Shown here: one piece after another, positions 8,824 through 16,181 of the stretch
How the letters are laid out: every line of letters begins with the position of its first letter
How positions within the stretch are numbered: position 1 is the stretch's first letter
DNA from: Phycisphaerales bacterium
GTDB lineage: Bacteria > Planctomycetota > Phycisphaerae > UBA1845 > UTPLA1
DNA: 64,000 nucleotides
Direction: 5' to 3'
Assembly (NCBI GenBank): GCA_020639075.1
Contig: JACKHI010000001.1
Location: forward strand, 5,022,001-5,086,000
The notes under the pieces: model-generated
What the model was told of the DNA's origin: nothing
What the model saw: the letters and a program-made list of their open reading frames with translations, nothing else
Databases searched by the model: none
Made by a program: the position numbers and the translations under genes

Positions 8824-10020
8824 CTATCCGAAGAGTTGATTGGAGTCAGCGCCTTGTTCCAAGTCGAGCAGGAGTTGCTTGCGCCAGAGACCGCCGCCGT
8901 AGCCGCCGAGTTTCCCGCCGGCGTTCACAACACGATGACAGGGGATGATGATGGCGATGCGATTGGCGCCATTGGCGGTGCCCACGGCGCGACAGGCTCC
9001 GTCGCGCTTGATGCGTTTCGCGAGCGTGGCATAGGCGATTGTCTTGCCGTAGGGGATCTTGAGCAGTTCGTTCCAGACCTGCACTTGAAACGGCGTGCCG
9101 GGGTAGTCCAGCGGCAGTTCAAAGTCCGTTCGCTTGCGGGCGAAGTACTCCTTGAGTTGCCGTTCGGCGGCGCGCGTCCACTTGTTGTGACCCGGAATGA
9201 CGGGCGCGTCGAAGCGCTTGCGCAGGGTTTCGATCTGCACTTCCAGGGCGCGGCGATCGGGAAACTCCAGCAGGCAGACGGCGTCGCTCGTCGCGCCGAG
9301 GATGAGGCGACCGACGGGGCTTTCGATCATCGTCGCCGTGATGCAGTCCTTTTTCGCGGCGGCAGTCGGCGCGTTGCCGAACGTCTTTTCAAAGGCGTCG
9401 CGAAAGCCGCTTTCGGATTCGTAACCGAGTTGGTTGCTAACGGTCGTCACTTTCTCACCCTCCCGCAGGCGCGCGAATGCCGTGCCGAGGCGGAGCGCGC
9501 GTTGCCATGCGTGGAATGTCATGCCGTAGTGTTGCTTGAACCAGCGCCGCGCGCGGGCGGGGTCGACGTCGAGATTTCGCAGGTCGCCGTCGCGCAGGCG
9601 ATTCGGCGCGCGCGATTCGGCCGCCTTGATGATCCTCGCGATCCACACCGGCGGTCGCCCGTTCGTCTCCATCGGTCGGCAACGCTTGCACGCGCGATAA
9701 CCGGCGAAGAGCGCCTCGCGAACGGACGGGTAGAACTCGACGTTTTCCGGTTTCGGTTTCCGTGCCGGGCAGTCGGGGCGGCAGAAGATCCCCGTCGTGC
9801 GGACGGCGACGATGAAGATGCCGTCGTATGCCGCATCGCGGGCGAGCATCGCCTTGAGCATCTCGCGATGCGTGGGGAGCTTTCGGTTTTCTGGAACTGC
9901 CGTTTGCACGAAGGGGACGGTATCGGAGTCAGGCGCGGCGTGCCACCGATTTTTGAGCGCGGAAGTCGAATTGTGGACGCAGAGGGCACGATTCGTCGGA
10001 ACTTCAGCGTGATCAGTCAA
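8824..10020 (-). CDS. ada: Ada-type bifunctional methyltransferase/transcription activator
   Basis: Repairs alkylated DNA and, once methylated, activates the adaptive response. Domains in order: the N-terminal zinc-bound methylphosphotriester acceptor (GIFCRPDCPARKPKPENVEF, then CKRC), an AraC-like helix-turn-helix (RWFKQHYGMTFHAWQRALRL, SNQLGYESESGFRDAFEKTF), and the C-terminal O6-alkylguanine methyltransferase with the acceptor Cys in IIPCHRVV. All acceptor cysteines are present. The longest frame (398 aa) opens with TTG overlapping the stop of the heparinase gene by a few bases. Homology begins only near ATG 9861 (MLKAMLARDAAYDG), so a start there or at an internal codon is possible. E. 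coli Ada is 354 aa. Confidence 0.92.
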   Translation of the reverse strand: MTDHAEVPTNRALCVHNSTSALKNRWHAAPDSDTVPFVQTAVPENRKLPTHREMLKAMLARDAAYDGIFIVAVRTTGIFCRPDCPARKPKPENVEFYPSVREALFAGYRACKRCRPMETNGRPPVWIARIIKAAESRAPNRLRDGDLRNLDVDPARARRWFKQHYGMTFHAWQRALRLGTAFARLREGEKVTTVSNQLGYESESGFRDAFEKTFGNAPTAAAKKDCITATMIESPVGRLILGATSDAVCLLEFPDRRALEVQIETLRKRFDAPVIPGHNKWTRAAERQLKEYFARKRTDFELPLDYPGTPFQVQVWNELLKIPYGKTIAYATLAKRIKRDGACRAVGTANGANRIAIIIPCHRVVNAGGKLGGYGGGLWRKQLLLDLEQGADSNQLFG

Positions 10021-12107
10021 TCCGACTTCGATTCGTAGATCGTGGCGCCGTCGGCGTCGATTGCCCTGATCGAGACGACCGGTCGGCCAGAGACGTTGGA
10101 GGCCACACGAATGGTCTCGATGCGGGATTCGTTGGGGAAAGTGAGTTTGAACGCGATGGCGGCGTCGCGAGAAATCTCGTCAACCTTGGGTAAGTCGGAA
10201 GCGTTTTGAACGGGTAGCAGGACGGCCAGGAAGACGGCATCGCGCGACTCGACGATGCCCTCGACTGTGCGATGACGGAGAATCGACGATGGACCGTGGC
10301 CGGTCAGTTGGTTGCGATAGAGCTCGCCGTCCTCGTCGAAGCGTTCGCGGATTGCCGGCGGACCCGCGCTGGAGGTCAGCCAGAGTTGCAGCGCGACGCC
10401 GTCCGGCCGCGTCCAGCGCGCGAAGTTGTCGCCTAATTCAAACCCACCGCCAGTGCCGCCTGCCGACTCGTCAACGCCCGCATTGCCGTGGAGGACCCAC
10501 GTGAATTTGTGCGTGTTGCCGGATGCGGGCCGGAGTGTGTCGACGATGACGAAGTGATCGTGGCCGGGCATCAGGATCGTGCGGCGAATCTCCGTGTTTG
10601 CGTAGTTCGTTCGGACAGTGCATTGCGGAACGGGGCCATCGACGACGGCGTCTTCAATGAACGCGTCCTGATCGACGACGAGGGGTTGATTGCCGATTTG
10701 CAGCAGTGCCGGCCCCGTGTCATCAATCAGAATCAGGTTGTGGTTTTCCGGTCTGTTCACGAGCGTGTGGTTTGGGAAGTCGATGTACCCGCTGTCGATG
10801 GCGAGCGGTTCTCCGAATGCTTCGATCATGAAGCTCGTGTTGTCGGGATGCTCGTGGCCATAGCCGCTCGTGCGCGGCTGACCATGCTCGCCGAGCAGGA
10901 GCAGGTAGATCGCGTCGGCGTCCCAACTGCTGCGTAGAATCGCGTTGCCGGCTTCGGGGAGGATGAGGCTCGGCTCGATAGCAGGCGGCACAGGCTGAAC
11001 GCCGTCGTCGTGCCAGCAGATCGCGCGACAGAGGTCCATCGTCGGCCGCCCGGCGCGTTGCCAGTCCCATTCGAACAGGCCTGCGTCGGCGCAGGCGGAA
11101 GTCAGGTAATGCGTCGGGAATTGGCTGAGCGGCGCGTCGTCGAAGTTCGGTAGATGGCCCGCGGGCGTGCGGATTCTCGTGAGCCATTCGAAGTTGGCTT
11201 GATATCGAGGTTCCGCGAACAGATCGTCGCCCTGGAGATTTCGCACAGCGAAGAACATGGGAATGTAGTTTTCCGCGGCGTAGTTCATGTAGCCGCAGCC
11301 CTCGGCGAAGGCGCCTTCGGGGCAGACCTGCGCGTCGAGCGACAGCGCTGTTTCCCGGCGGGCGTATTCGTACCAGTTACGGAGCACAGTTGCCGGAAGG
11401 TCGGGCGTGCCGTCCGCGATGGTCATCGTGCAGATCGCCAGCGCCGCGTACTGACGAATCGCCCAGTTGTTGCGCGTGAAGTCATACCAGAAGGGTCGAT
11501 TATCGCGAAGCCATCGGGCCATGGCGGCGATGTGGTTGCGAATCATCGCGTCGTCATCTGCGTTGATCCGCCAATTGAGATTGAGATCAGGGGCGAGCGT
11601 CTTCAGCAGGTCGTAGGCCTCGCAGTAGCGAGGTACGCGGCCGACGAATGCGTGGAGACCATCGTTGGTCGTGACGGCGTCGTCAAGCAGCGGTGTTTCA
11701 GCGAGGAGCCGCGCGGCGCGATTCGCCATGGCCTCGTCGCTTGTCAGGAGGTAGCAAAGGGCGGCGTCGCGCGCGAGGCTGAGTCGTTCGTCGACGTTGG
11801 TTGTCGCTGTGATGTCGGCATCCGCCGGGCAGCGGCGCTGGAGCTGTTCGACCCAGGTTTTCGCAGGCTCGCGCGTCGTGCGGTCACGGATGACAGCGAT
11901 CGTTTCCGGCGTGGCGAGGATGAATGGATGGGCTTCGACGGACAGCGGCTTGATCGCAGCGGGTCGGGGTGCGGAATCGGCAGCCGGGTTCGACAGCTCG
12001 CAAGTGCCGGCGACAAGGAGCGCGAGCATCGACGCGATCAACAACCCAATGCGTCGATCGCCAAAGGTCGTTTCCTGTCGCGGAGTTTGTCGCCTGGTGG
12101 GGTACAT
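10017..12107 (-). CDS. Heparinase II/III-family polysaccharide lyase-like secreted protein
   Basis: 696-aa exported protein. The N-terminal hydrophobic segment (IGLLIASMLALLVAGTCEL) looks like a signal peptide; a Cys is present but Thr at -1 makes lipidation doubtful. Residues about 50-370 form an alpha-toroid-like region (NNWAIRQYAALAICTMTIADG, CPEGAFAEGCGYMNYA). From about 400 comes the heparinase II/III beta domain with GYGHEHPDNTSFMIEAFGE and HNLILIDD, the His/Tyr-rich catalytic neighbourhood of the family. Such enzymes cleave uronic-acid glycans by beta-elimination; the substrate here is unknown (alginate, heparan or ulvan-like are options). Its 3' end overlaps the ada frame, so the two may be cotranscribed. 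Confidence 0.82.
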   Translation of the reverse strand: MYPTRRQTPRQETTFGDRRIGLLIASMLALLVAGTCELSNPAADSAPRPAAIKPLSVEAHPFILATPETIAVIRDRTTREPAKTWVEQLQRRCPADADITATTNVDERLSLARDAALCYLLTSDEAMANRAARLLAETPLLDDAVTTNDGLHAFVGRVPRYCEAYDLLKTLAPDLNLNWRINADDDAMIRNHIAAMARWLRDNRPFWYDFTRNNWAIRQYAALAICTMTIADGTPDLPATVLRNWYEYARRETALSLDAQVCPEGAFAEGCGYMNYAAENYIPMFFAVRNLQGDDLFAEPRYQANFEWLTRIRTPAGHLPNFDDAPLSQFPTHYLTSACADAGLFEWDWQRAGRPTMDLCRAICWHDDGVQPVPPAIEPSLILPEAGNAILRSSWDADAIYLLLLGEHGQPRTSGYGHEHPDNTSFMIEAFGEPLAIDSGYIDFPNHTLVNRPENHNLILIDDTGPALLQIGNQPLVVDQDAFIEDAVVDGPVPQCTVRTNYANTEIRRTILMPGHDHFVIVDTLRPASGNTHKFTWVLHGNAGVDESAGGTGGGFELGDNFARWTRPDGVALQLWLTSSAGPPAIRERFDEDGELYRNQLTGHGPSSILRHRTVEGIVESRDAVFLAVLLPVQNASDLPKVDEISRDAAIAFKLTFPNESRIETIRVASNVSGRPVVSIRAIDADGATIYESKSD

Positions 12108-12222
12108 GGTTCGGTCTCGATCCGAAGATTACAAGCGACTACGGCGCAATCGGCAACATGGCGAGTCAATGCTGCCGATCGCGCCCGGCGACGTCAGGAG
12201 GGGCCATGACATTGGGATCGCT

Positions 12223-12789
12223 TCAGTCCGAGTGTTCCCAGTGCGATTCGAAGTTTTCGCGGAACTTCGTGAAGAGACTACGGTTGTTCTTGATGATCAC
12301 GATGTTCTCGGCGTTGCGCGATTCGGCGGCCTTGGAGAAGTTGTAGGAGCCTGTGACGATCGTCGTGTTGTCGACGAGCATGATCTTGTTGTTGGCCGTG
12401 GCATGATCCTCGTCGAACCGGACGCTGACGCCGCCCTGCTTGAGCTTCTTCCATTTGGAGTAGCGTTTCTTCTTCTGCGAAGCGTCGAGGAGGACGTCCA
12501 CTCGGATGTCGCGCTTGGCGGCCTTGATCAGTGCGTCGGCGATCTGGTCGGACGTGAAGATATAGACCTGGACGTGTATCGAACTGCGTGCGGATTCGAT
12601 CTCGGCGATGATGCGGTCGGCGCAGCCGCCCTCGGGCGAGAAGACGACGTCGATCGATGATTCGCGTTCGTCGGATTTCGGCCCGGCTGCGGCACTACTC
12701 ACGCCGTGGGCCATCCACAGGATTGCGGCGACGGCGGAGGACAGAAAGAGAAATCGATGAGGCGATCGTGTGCTGGACGTGACTTTCAT
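12223..12789 (-). CDS. Secreted PLD-like (Nuc-type) protein with altered HKD motif
   Basis: 188-aa protein with a signal peptide (FLFLSSAVAAILWMAHGVSSAAA) and one phospholipase-D-like domain resembling the single-motif endonuclease Nuc (IDVVFSPEGGCADRIIAEIE, HVQVYIFTSDQIADALIKA, VDVLLDASQ). The catalytic motif H-x-K-x4-D reads Asn-Asn-Lys-x4-Asp here (ATANNKIMLVD), followed by the normal IVTGSYNFSKAAE and ENIVII. The nucleophilic His is thus replaced by Asn, although another His lies four residues earlier. Activity is uncertain. Start at ATG 12789 is supported by AAGGAG eight bases upstream. Alone on its strand between the heparinase gene and the tRNA. Confidence 0.8.
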   Translation of the reverse strand: MKVTSSTRSPHRFLFLSSAVAAILWMAHGVSSAAAGPKSDERESSIDVVFSPEGGCADRIIAEIESARSSIHVQVYIFTSDQIADALIKAAKRDIRVDVLLDASQKKKRYSKWKKLKQGGVSVRFDEDHATANNKIMLVDNTTIVTGSYNFSKAAESRNAENIVIIKNNRSLFTKFRENFESHWEHSD

Positions 12790-13268
12790 GGTTCCGGCTC
12801 CTTGCGAATTGTCGAGATTGCGTTGCCGATGTGACTGACAGGCGGGTAGGATAAGATGCTTGACGGGGCCGGTTCCAGCAGAAAATTCCGTCGGGTGTCA
12901 TCATGTTGGCACTATCTCTGGCATATTGCGCTGTAGTGCGCGCGGATGGTGACAAGCAGTTGTCGGCGTTCGGTGGTTGCGGTGCGAGGGAGCGTTGGAT
13001 GAGGTGGTCTTGACGAGGCGGGTCATGCCGCCCAGTTCCGAACCGCGACCGTGAGGGAGCCGGGCGCGCGAAGTGGCGGTCGCGCGATAATTTTGCAGCC
13101 TGCAATCGTGCGATGGGGGATGAAGCATTGCCCGCTGCACACGTGATTCGTGGGTTGCGTCAGCGACTCGGGTCCACTTCCTCACGGTCGTGGTTCTGAC
13201 CGGGCCCCGCCGTTTCGAAATCGCCGACCGCTCGGGATGACAATTCTCGCGCCAATCCGCGAAAAACC
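12790..13268. other. Intergenic region with an inverted repeat pair
   Basis: No convincing gene. A related segment occurs in inverted orientation at 13033-13059 (TTCCGAACCGCGACCGTGAG) and 13173-13199 (CTCACGGTCGTGGTTCTGA), forming another dispersed repeat family. The arms could fold over about 140 bases. Confidence 0.45.
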
Positions 13269-13302
13269 AAAAAAGCCCGATCGGCGCAAGCGCCGATCGG
13301 GC
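13269..13302 (-). terminator. Intrinsic terminator of tRNA-Glu(TTC)
   Basis: Perfect 12-bp stem GCCCGATCGGCG / CGCCGATCGGGC with loop CAAG (13275-13302). On the minus strand it is followed by six T (13274-13269). It lies 12 bases past the tRNA 3' end. Confidence 0.93.
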
Positions 13303-13313
13303 CGTGCTTTAAG

Positions 13314-13386
13314 CACCCCCAAGGGGACTCGAACCCCTGTCGCCGGCATGAAAAGCCGGTGTCCTAGGCCACTAGACGATGGGGGC
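13314..13386 (-). tRNA. tRNA-Glu (anticodon TTC)
   Basis: 73-nt cloverleaf on the minus strand. The acceptor begins GCCCCCA and pairs with TGGGGGT. The D arm contains CTAGTGGCCTAG, the anticodon stem CCGGC/GCCGG carries loop TTTTCAT with anticodon TTC, and the T arm is AGGGG-TTCGAGT-CCCCT. CCA is not encoded. Very similar to the CTC isoacceptor at 35484-35556. Confidence 0.95.
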
Positions 13387-13512
13387 CTTGGACCCGATTC
13401 GACGGGCGAATCGGACGTCTTAAGAGGGACGGCGTATTAGAAAAGAAGATCGATTTTTCGGCAAGAGGGGAGGCTCTTGGTGATCCTAAGCTGCGGCCGG
13501 GCGTCGCGCGAC

Positions 13513-13544
13513 GCATGCCGACCTATGGGGTCGGCATGGCACCC
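13513..13544. repeat. Hairpin repeat, ATGCCGACC family, copy 1
   Basis: Palindrome ATGCCGACC-TATG-GGGTCGGCAT followed by GGCACCC. A second copy is at 13638-13670, with loop TTTG. Both lie in the gene-free stretch between the tRNA and the candidate structured RNA. Confidence 0.65.
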
Positions 13545-13637
13545 AGCGCCCGGCAATTTGGTTCTCGCCGACGCCTCTGAGGATTGGAATCACTCGATCC
13601 CTGGATCCCTTGAATCCTCGGTCCCTGCTCCGCGCGA

Positions 13638-13702
13638 GGCATGCCGACCTTTGGGGTCGGCATGGCACCCGGCGGCACTGGGTGGCAGGCACCCAGTGGC
13701 AC
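13638..13702. repeat. Hairpin repeats: ATGCCGACC family copy 2 plus inverted CACTGGGTG copy
   Basis: Second copy of the ATGCCGACC palindrome (13638-13670) immediately followed by CACTGGGTG-GCAGG-CACCCAGTG (13676-13702). The latter is the reverse complement of the element at 8363-8389. Confidence 0.6.
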
Positions 13703-13745
13703 AAAAAAAACGCCGCGCCCGTGGAATACCTCCACAGGCGCGGCG
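13703..13745 (-). terminator. Strong intrinsic terminator for a minus-strand transcript
   Basis: Stem CGCCGCGCC / GGCGCGGCG (13711-13719 with 13737-13745) capped by an inner GTGGA/TCCAC hairpin. On the minus strand it is followed by eight T (13710-13703). No protein gene lies upstream on that strand, which points to a noncoding RNA. Confidence 0.85.
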
Positions 13746-13916
13746 CCACACATCCGCGGTCAAGGGGGGACTCGACCGCGCGGGGCATACTCGAGCCGGC
13801 TATCCGAGCCGGGCTCGTAGGGGGCAGTGCCCAGCGAACCGTTGTCGTGCGCAGAGTCCCTTTCGGGACCGCGCACGCGGCAACGGCTCTTACTTCTGAT
13901 ATGCCGCCTTGACGGG
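13746..13916 (-). ncRNA. Candidate structured noncoding RNA
   Basis: The roughly 170 bases upstream of the terminator on the minus strand fold well. A closing helix pairs GTCAAGG (near 13905-13911) with CCTTGAC (near 13760-13766). A second helix pairs GGCATA with TATGCC. Inside are a long hairpin CCGTTG...GTGCGC / GCGCAC...CAACGG tipped by GTCCC-TTTC-GGGAC, a small hairpin GGGC-ACT-GCCC and a stem CGAGCC/GGCTCG. No open frame with a start signal fits. I looked for 6S, tmRNA, RNase P and SRP hallmarks and did not find a match. Boundaries and identity are inferred. Confidence 0.5.
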
Positions 13917-14102
13917 GGATTCAATCCATCGTGATTGTCTTGATTTGACGACCGACAATTGGCGAGTCACGGGGTGCTCACGGACTGAATTATCGGCGAA
14001 CCTCGAAGCGGACGTGGGTGATTCCGGGACGCTCCGTGTCCTGAAAGGCGACGCCGTGCGGGCGCGATTGCGATTTTCGCGTCCGCTATACAATGCCCGC
14101 CC

Positions 14103-14564
14103 ATGGATATCGCGAACTGGCTGGTGAGTCATCGACTGGAATTGGGCATCGCCGTCGTCGTGTTGCTGGGGCTGCTGATGCTTCAGCGGATGTGGCGGGG
14201 AATTCGTCGCCGCCGCAAACCGGCGCCGCTGCATCCGAAGCTCCAGCCCTACGCCGGCCGGACGGATGCGGACATCGCTTCAGAGCAGGTGGACGCCTCG
14301 CGCATCGTCGCGACGAGTTCGACGCCGTCGATCGTGGGTTATCAGTTGATCCGCCAGATCGAGGCCGTCTATGTCGAAGGGCATCGCGCGCCGAACGACG
14401 CCGTGACGGCGCTGAAGGCCGTCGCAGCGCGGAAGGGCGCAAATGCGATTGTGAACCTGTCGCAGTCACGCACGGCCGGAGGGCGCTGTACGGCTCAGGG
14501 GGATGCCGTCGTCGTGCGACCGGACGCGGGTGCATCTGTTCGGGAGTCGGAAGAGAAGGGCTGA
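14103..14564 (+). CDS. Membrane-anchored YbjQ-like protein
   Basis: 153-aa protein with one N-terminal transmembrane helix (LGIAVVVLLGLLMLQRMW) followed by a basic stop-transfer sequence (RGIRRRRK). The soluble domain has IVATSSTPSIVGYQLIRQIEAVYVEG (shown as key parts: TPSIVGYQLI, IEAVYVEG), then KAVAARKGANAIVNLSQS and GDAVVV, the pattern of the YbjQ/DUF74 fold. That fold forms small oligomeric beta barrels; it has been called heavy-metal binding but no function is established. Membrane anchoring of this domain is less usual. Its stop codon coincides with the start of a 153-base tandem duplication. Family call moderate. Confidence 0.65.
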   Translation: MDIANWLVSHRLELGIAVVVLLGLLMLQRMWRGIRRRRKPAPLHPKLQPYAGRTDADIASEQVDASRIVATSSTPSIVGYQLIRQIEAVYVEGHRAPNDAVTALKAVAARKGANAIVNLSQSRTAGGRCTAQGDAVVVRPDAGASVRESEEKG

Positions 14565-14855
14565 CGCGTTGTTACGATCGTCGTGCTTGACCTACCATCG
14601 TCGGATGGTCAGACATGCCCGATGTTGAGCGTGTTGCGCGGTGTTGAGTCCGCGTGATTCCGATCATCGTGACCCCACCCCTGAAGGGGTGGGCCACCCG
14701 GTGCGGAGGAGCATTGACGCGCTGTTACGATCGTCGCGCTTGACCTGCGAACGTCGGATGGTCAGACTCCCCGATGTTGAGTGTGTCGCGCGGTGTTGAG
14801 TTGGTGTGTGAACCCGATCATCGCGACCCCACCCCTGAAGGGGTGGGCCACCCGG
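14562..14855 (+). repeat. Tandem duplication with terminal CTTCAG-family hairpins
   Basis: Two diverged copies about 153 bases apart (14562-14701 and 14715-14855). Each starts TGACGCG(T/C)TGTTACGATC and ends with CCACCCCTGAAGGGGTGG then GCCACCCGG. The terminal hairpin is the reverse complement of the dispersed repeat at 50721, 55248 and 55307. The first copy starts at the stop codon of the YbjQ-like gene. No gene is seen inside. Confidence 0.8.
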
Positions 14856-14875
14856 TTTAATTGACAACTGAATAT

Positions 14876-15050
14876 TGCTCGGCGTCGGTCTCCCTCGTGG
14901 GGAGACATTGAAAGGGAAGATGGTGCAACTCCATCGCGGTCCCGCCGCTGTAACCGGGGACGAACTCCGCATTTTGCCATTTCCACGTTGCGTGGAGAGA
15001 AGGCGCGGAAAGTAGAACGATCCGGAAGCCAGAAGACCTGCCGTCGCCGT
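14876..15050 (+). promoter_or_regulatory. Cobalamin (adenosylcobalamin-type) riboswitch
   Basis: Contains the conserved cobalamin-aptamer core in order: GGTC...GGGAAGATGGTGCAACTCC, then GCGGTCCCGCCGCTGTAACC and GGGGACGAACTCC, and finally GCCAGAAGACCTGCC near 15028-15042. Flanking GGCGTCGG and CCGTCGCC segments can form the closing stem. It lies on the plus strand about 180 bases before the PEP-CTERM gene. An intrinsic terminator between them (15149-15192) makes transcriptional OFF control by B12 the likely mechanism. Confidence 0.95.
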
Positions 15051-15148
15051 TGTTTTTTCGCATCCGCCCCGGGAAGAGGGCGATGGTCGAATCCCCCATT
15101 TTCGCGCGGCGCATCGCGCTGCGCGACAAGATCCGGCGGACTTTCAAA

Positions 15149-15192
15149 CCTTCGCATCCCGCTCTCGTGGCGATGCGGGGGTTTTTCTTTTT
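15149..15192 (+). terminator. Terminator of the cobalamin riboswitch expression platform
   Basis: Hairpin CCTTCGCATC / GATGCGGGGG with loop region CCGCTCTCGTGGC, followed by T5-C-T5 (15182-15192), 38 bases before the ATG of the first operon gene. Another stable hairpin (CGCGCGGCG-CATCG-CGCTGCGCG) lies near 15102-15124 and could take part in the switch. Confidence 0.85.
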
Positions 15193-15230
15193 GGCAGTCA
15201 CGTGAGATGGCTGCGAGAGGAGTCTGTCGG

Positions 15231-16097
15231 ATGAGAGAAGTGTTCAGCACACGAACCGCCAGGGCGGTTCGAAACATGGGCGTCGCGGCGATCGCCGTCG
15301 CGGGGCTGGGCTGGAATGCAAATGCAATCGCCGGCCCGTGGGCAAGCCAGGTCGTCGCATACGAACCGGGCTTGAATCCGGAGGCCGGCTACTCATCGGA
15401 CCCGAGCGTCGCGCTCGGCGCGCCGGAGCGAACGACGGGCGAGAACACGCCGTTCGGGTCGTTTCCGGCCGACGTGACGATGTTCAGTTCGCCCTACGGT
15501 CTCGACGAAGTCGTCAGCATCGGCGAGGGCGGCTATCTGACGCTGCAACTCGACACGCCCGCGCTCGACGATGCGAATCACCTCTACGGCGCCGATCTCA
15601 TCGTCTTCGGCAACACGTTTTTCAATACGGACGACTTCGTCGTCGGTGACATTTCGGGAATCACGCCCGATCCGGCGAACATCGAAGTGTCGAGCGACAA
15701 TGTGACCTGGTTTCCGGTGTCTCCCAAGGCGGACGGATTGTTCCCGACGCAGGGATATCTCGATTCCGGCATCTTCGGCACGGATGCATTCGGTGCGCCG
15801 AACGGAACAATTGCAAGCGACTACCTGAAGCCGATGAACCCGGCGCTGTCAACCGCGGACTTTCTCGGATTGACGTACATCGACGCGCTGGCGCTATACG
15901 ACGGGTCCGCCGGCGGGACGGCGATCGACATTGCCGAATCAGGTTTGAGCAGCGTGTCGTACATCCGCTTCAGCGTGCCTATGGGCGCGGGCTACAACGC
16001 GGAGATCGACGCCGTGACGATCGTCCCCGAGCCCGTCACGGCAGCGCTCTTTTGCATGATCGGGCCGGCGGCGTGCATTCGTCGCCGCAATGCGTAG
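15231..16097 (+). CDS. B12-riboswitch-controlled PEP-CTERM surface protein
   Basis: 288-aa exported protein. It has a signal peptide (NMGVAAIAVAGLGWNANAIAG) and an all-beta middle with WASQVVAYEPGLNPEAGYSS, SIGEGGYLTLQLDTP and GADLIVFGNTFF. The C-terminus is a short PEP-CTERM signal: VPEP, a hydrophobic stretch, then RRR. The pattern of a leading Y-x-PG, an 'LG-x-GG-x-I/L-x-L' strand and 'DLIVFGN' resembles cell-surface proteins of Bacteroides cobalamin loci; this is recognition from memory, not a search. Likely exosortase-sorted. Start at ATG 15231 follows AGAGGAG. First gene after the riboswitch, followed by a beta-propeller gene. Ligand binding is untested. Confidence 0.8.
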   Translation: MREVFSTRTARAVRNMGVAAIAVAGLGWNANAIAGPWASQVVAYEPGLNPEAGYSSDPSVALGAPERTTGENTPFGSFPADVTMFSSPYGLDEVVSIGEGGYLTLQLDTPALDDANHLYGADLIVFGNTFFNTDDFVVGDISGITPDPANIEVSSDNVTWFPVSPKADGLFPTQGYLDSGIFGTDAFGAPNGTIASDYLKPMNPALSTADFLGLTYIDALALYDGSAGGTAIDIAESGLSSVSYIRFSVPMGAGYNAEIDAVTIVPEPVTAALFCMIGPAACIRRRNA

Positions 16098-16112
16098 TCG
16101 TTCGAATTCAAC

Positions 16113-16146
16113 GCCCGCGCGCCGCTTGAGGGGGCGGCGCGCGGGC
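16113..16146 (+). terminator. Very stable intercistronic hairpin
   Basis: Perfect 13-bp GC-only stem GCCCGCGCGCCGC / GCGGCGCGCGGGC with loop TTGAGGGG, then CTATTTC. The weak U tract suggests partial termination or 3' end protection rather than full stop between operon genes 1 and 2. Confidence 0.6.
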
Positions 16147-16181
16147 CTATTTCAGTCCCGTATGTCGAGTGCAGGTTCACA

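Noticed and set aside
11154..12209. A 351-codon plus-strand frame opposite the heparinase-like gene
   Set aside because: Arg-rich shadow without start signal; the opposite strand has clear family motifs.
13746..13916. tmRNA, 6S RNA, SRP RNA or RNase P RNA
   Set aside because: None of the conserved cores I know (tag reading frame with tRNA-like end, rod with single large bulge, GGAAGCAGC tip, GAGGAAAGTCC) is visible, so only a generic structured-RNA call is made.
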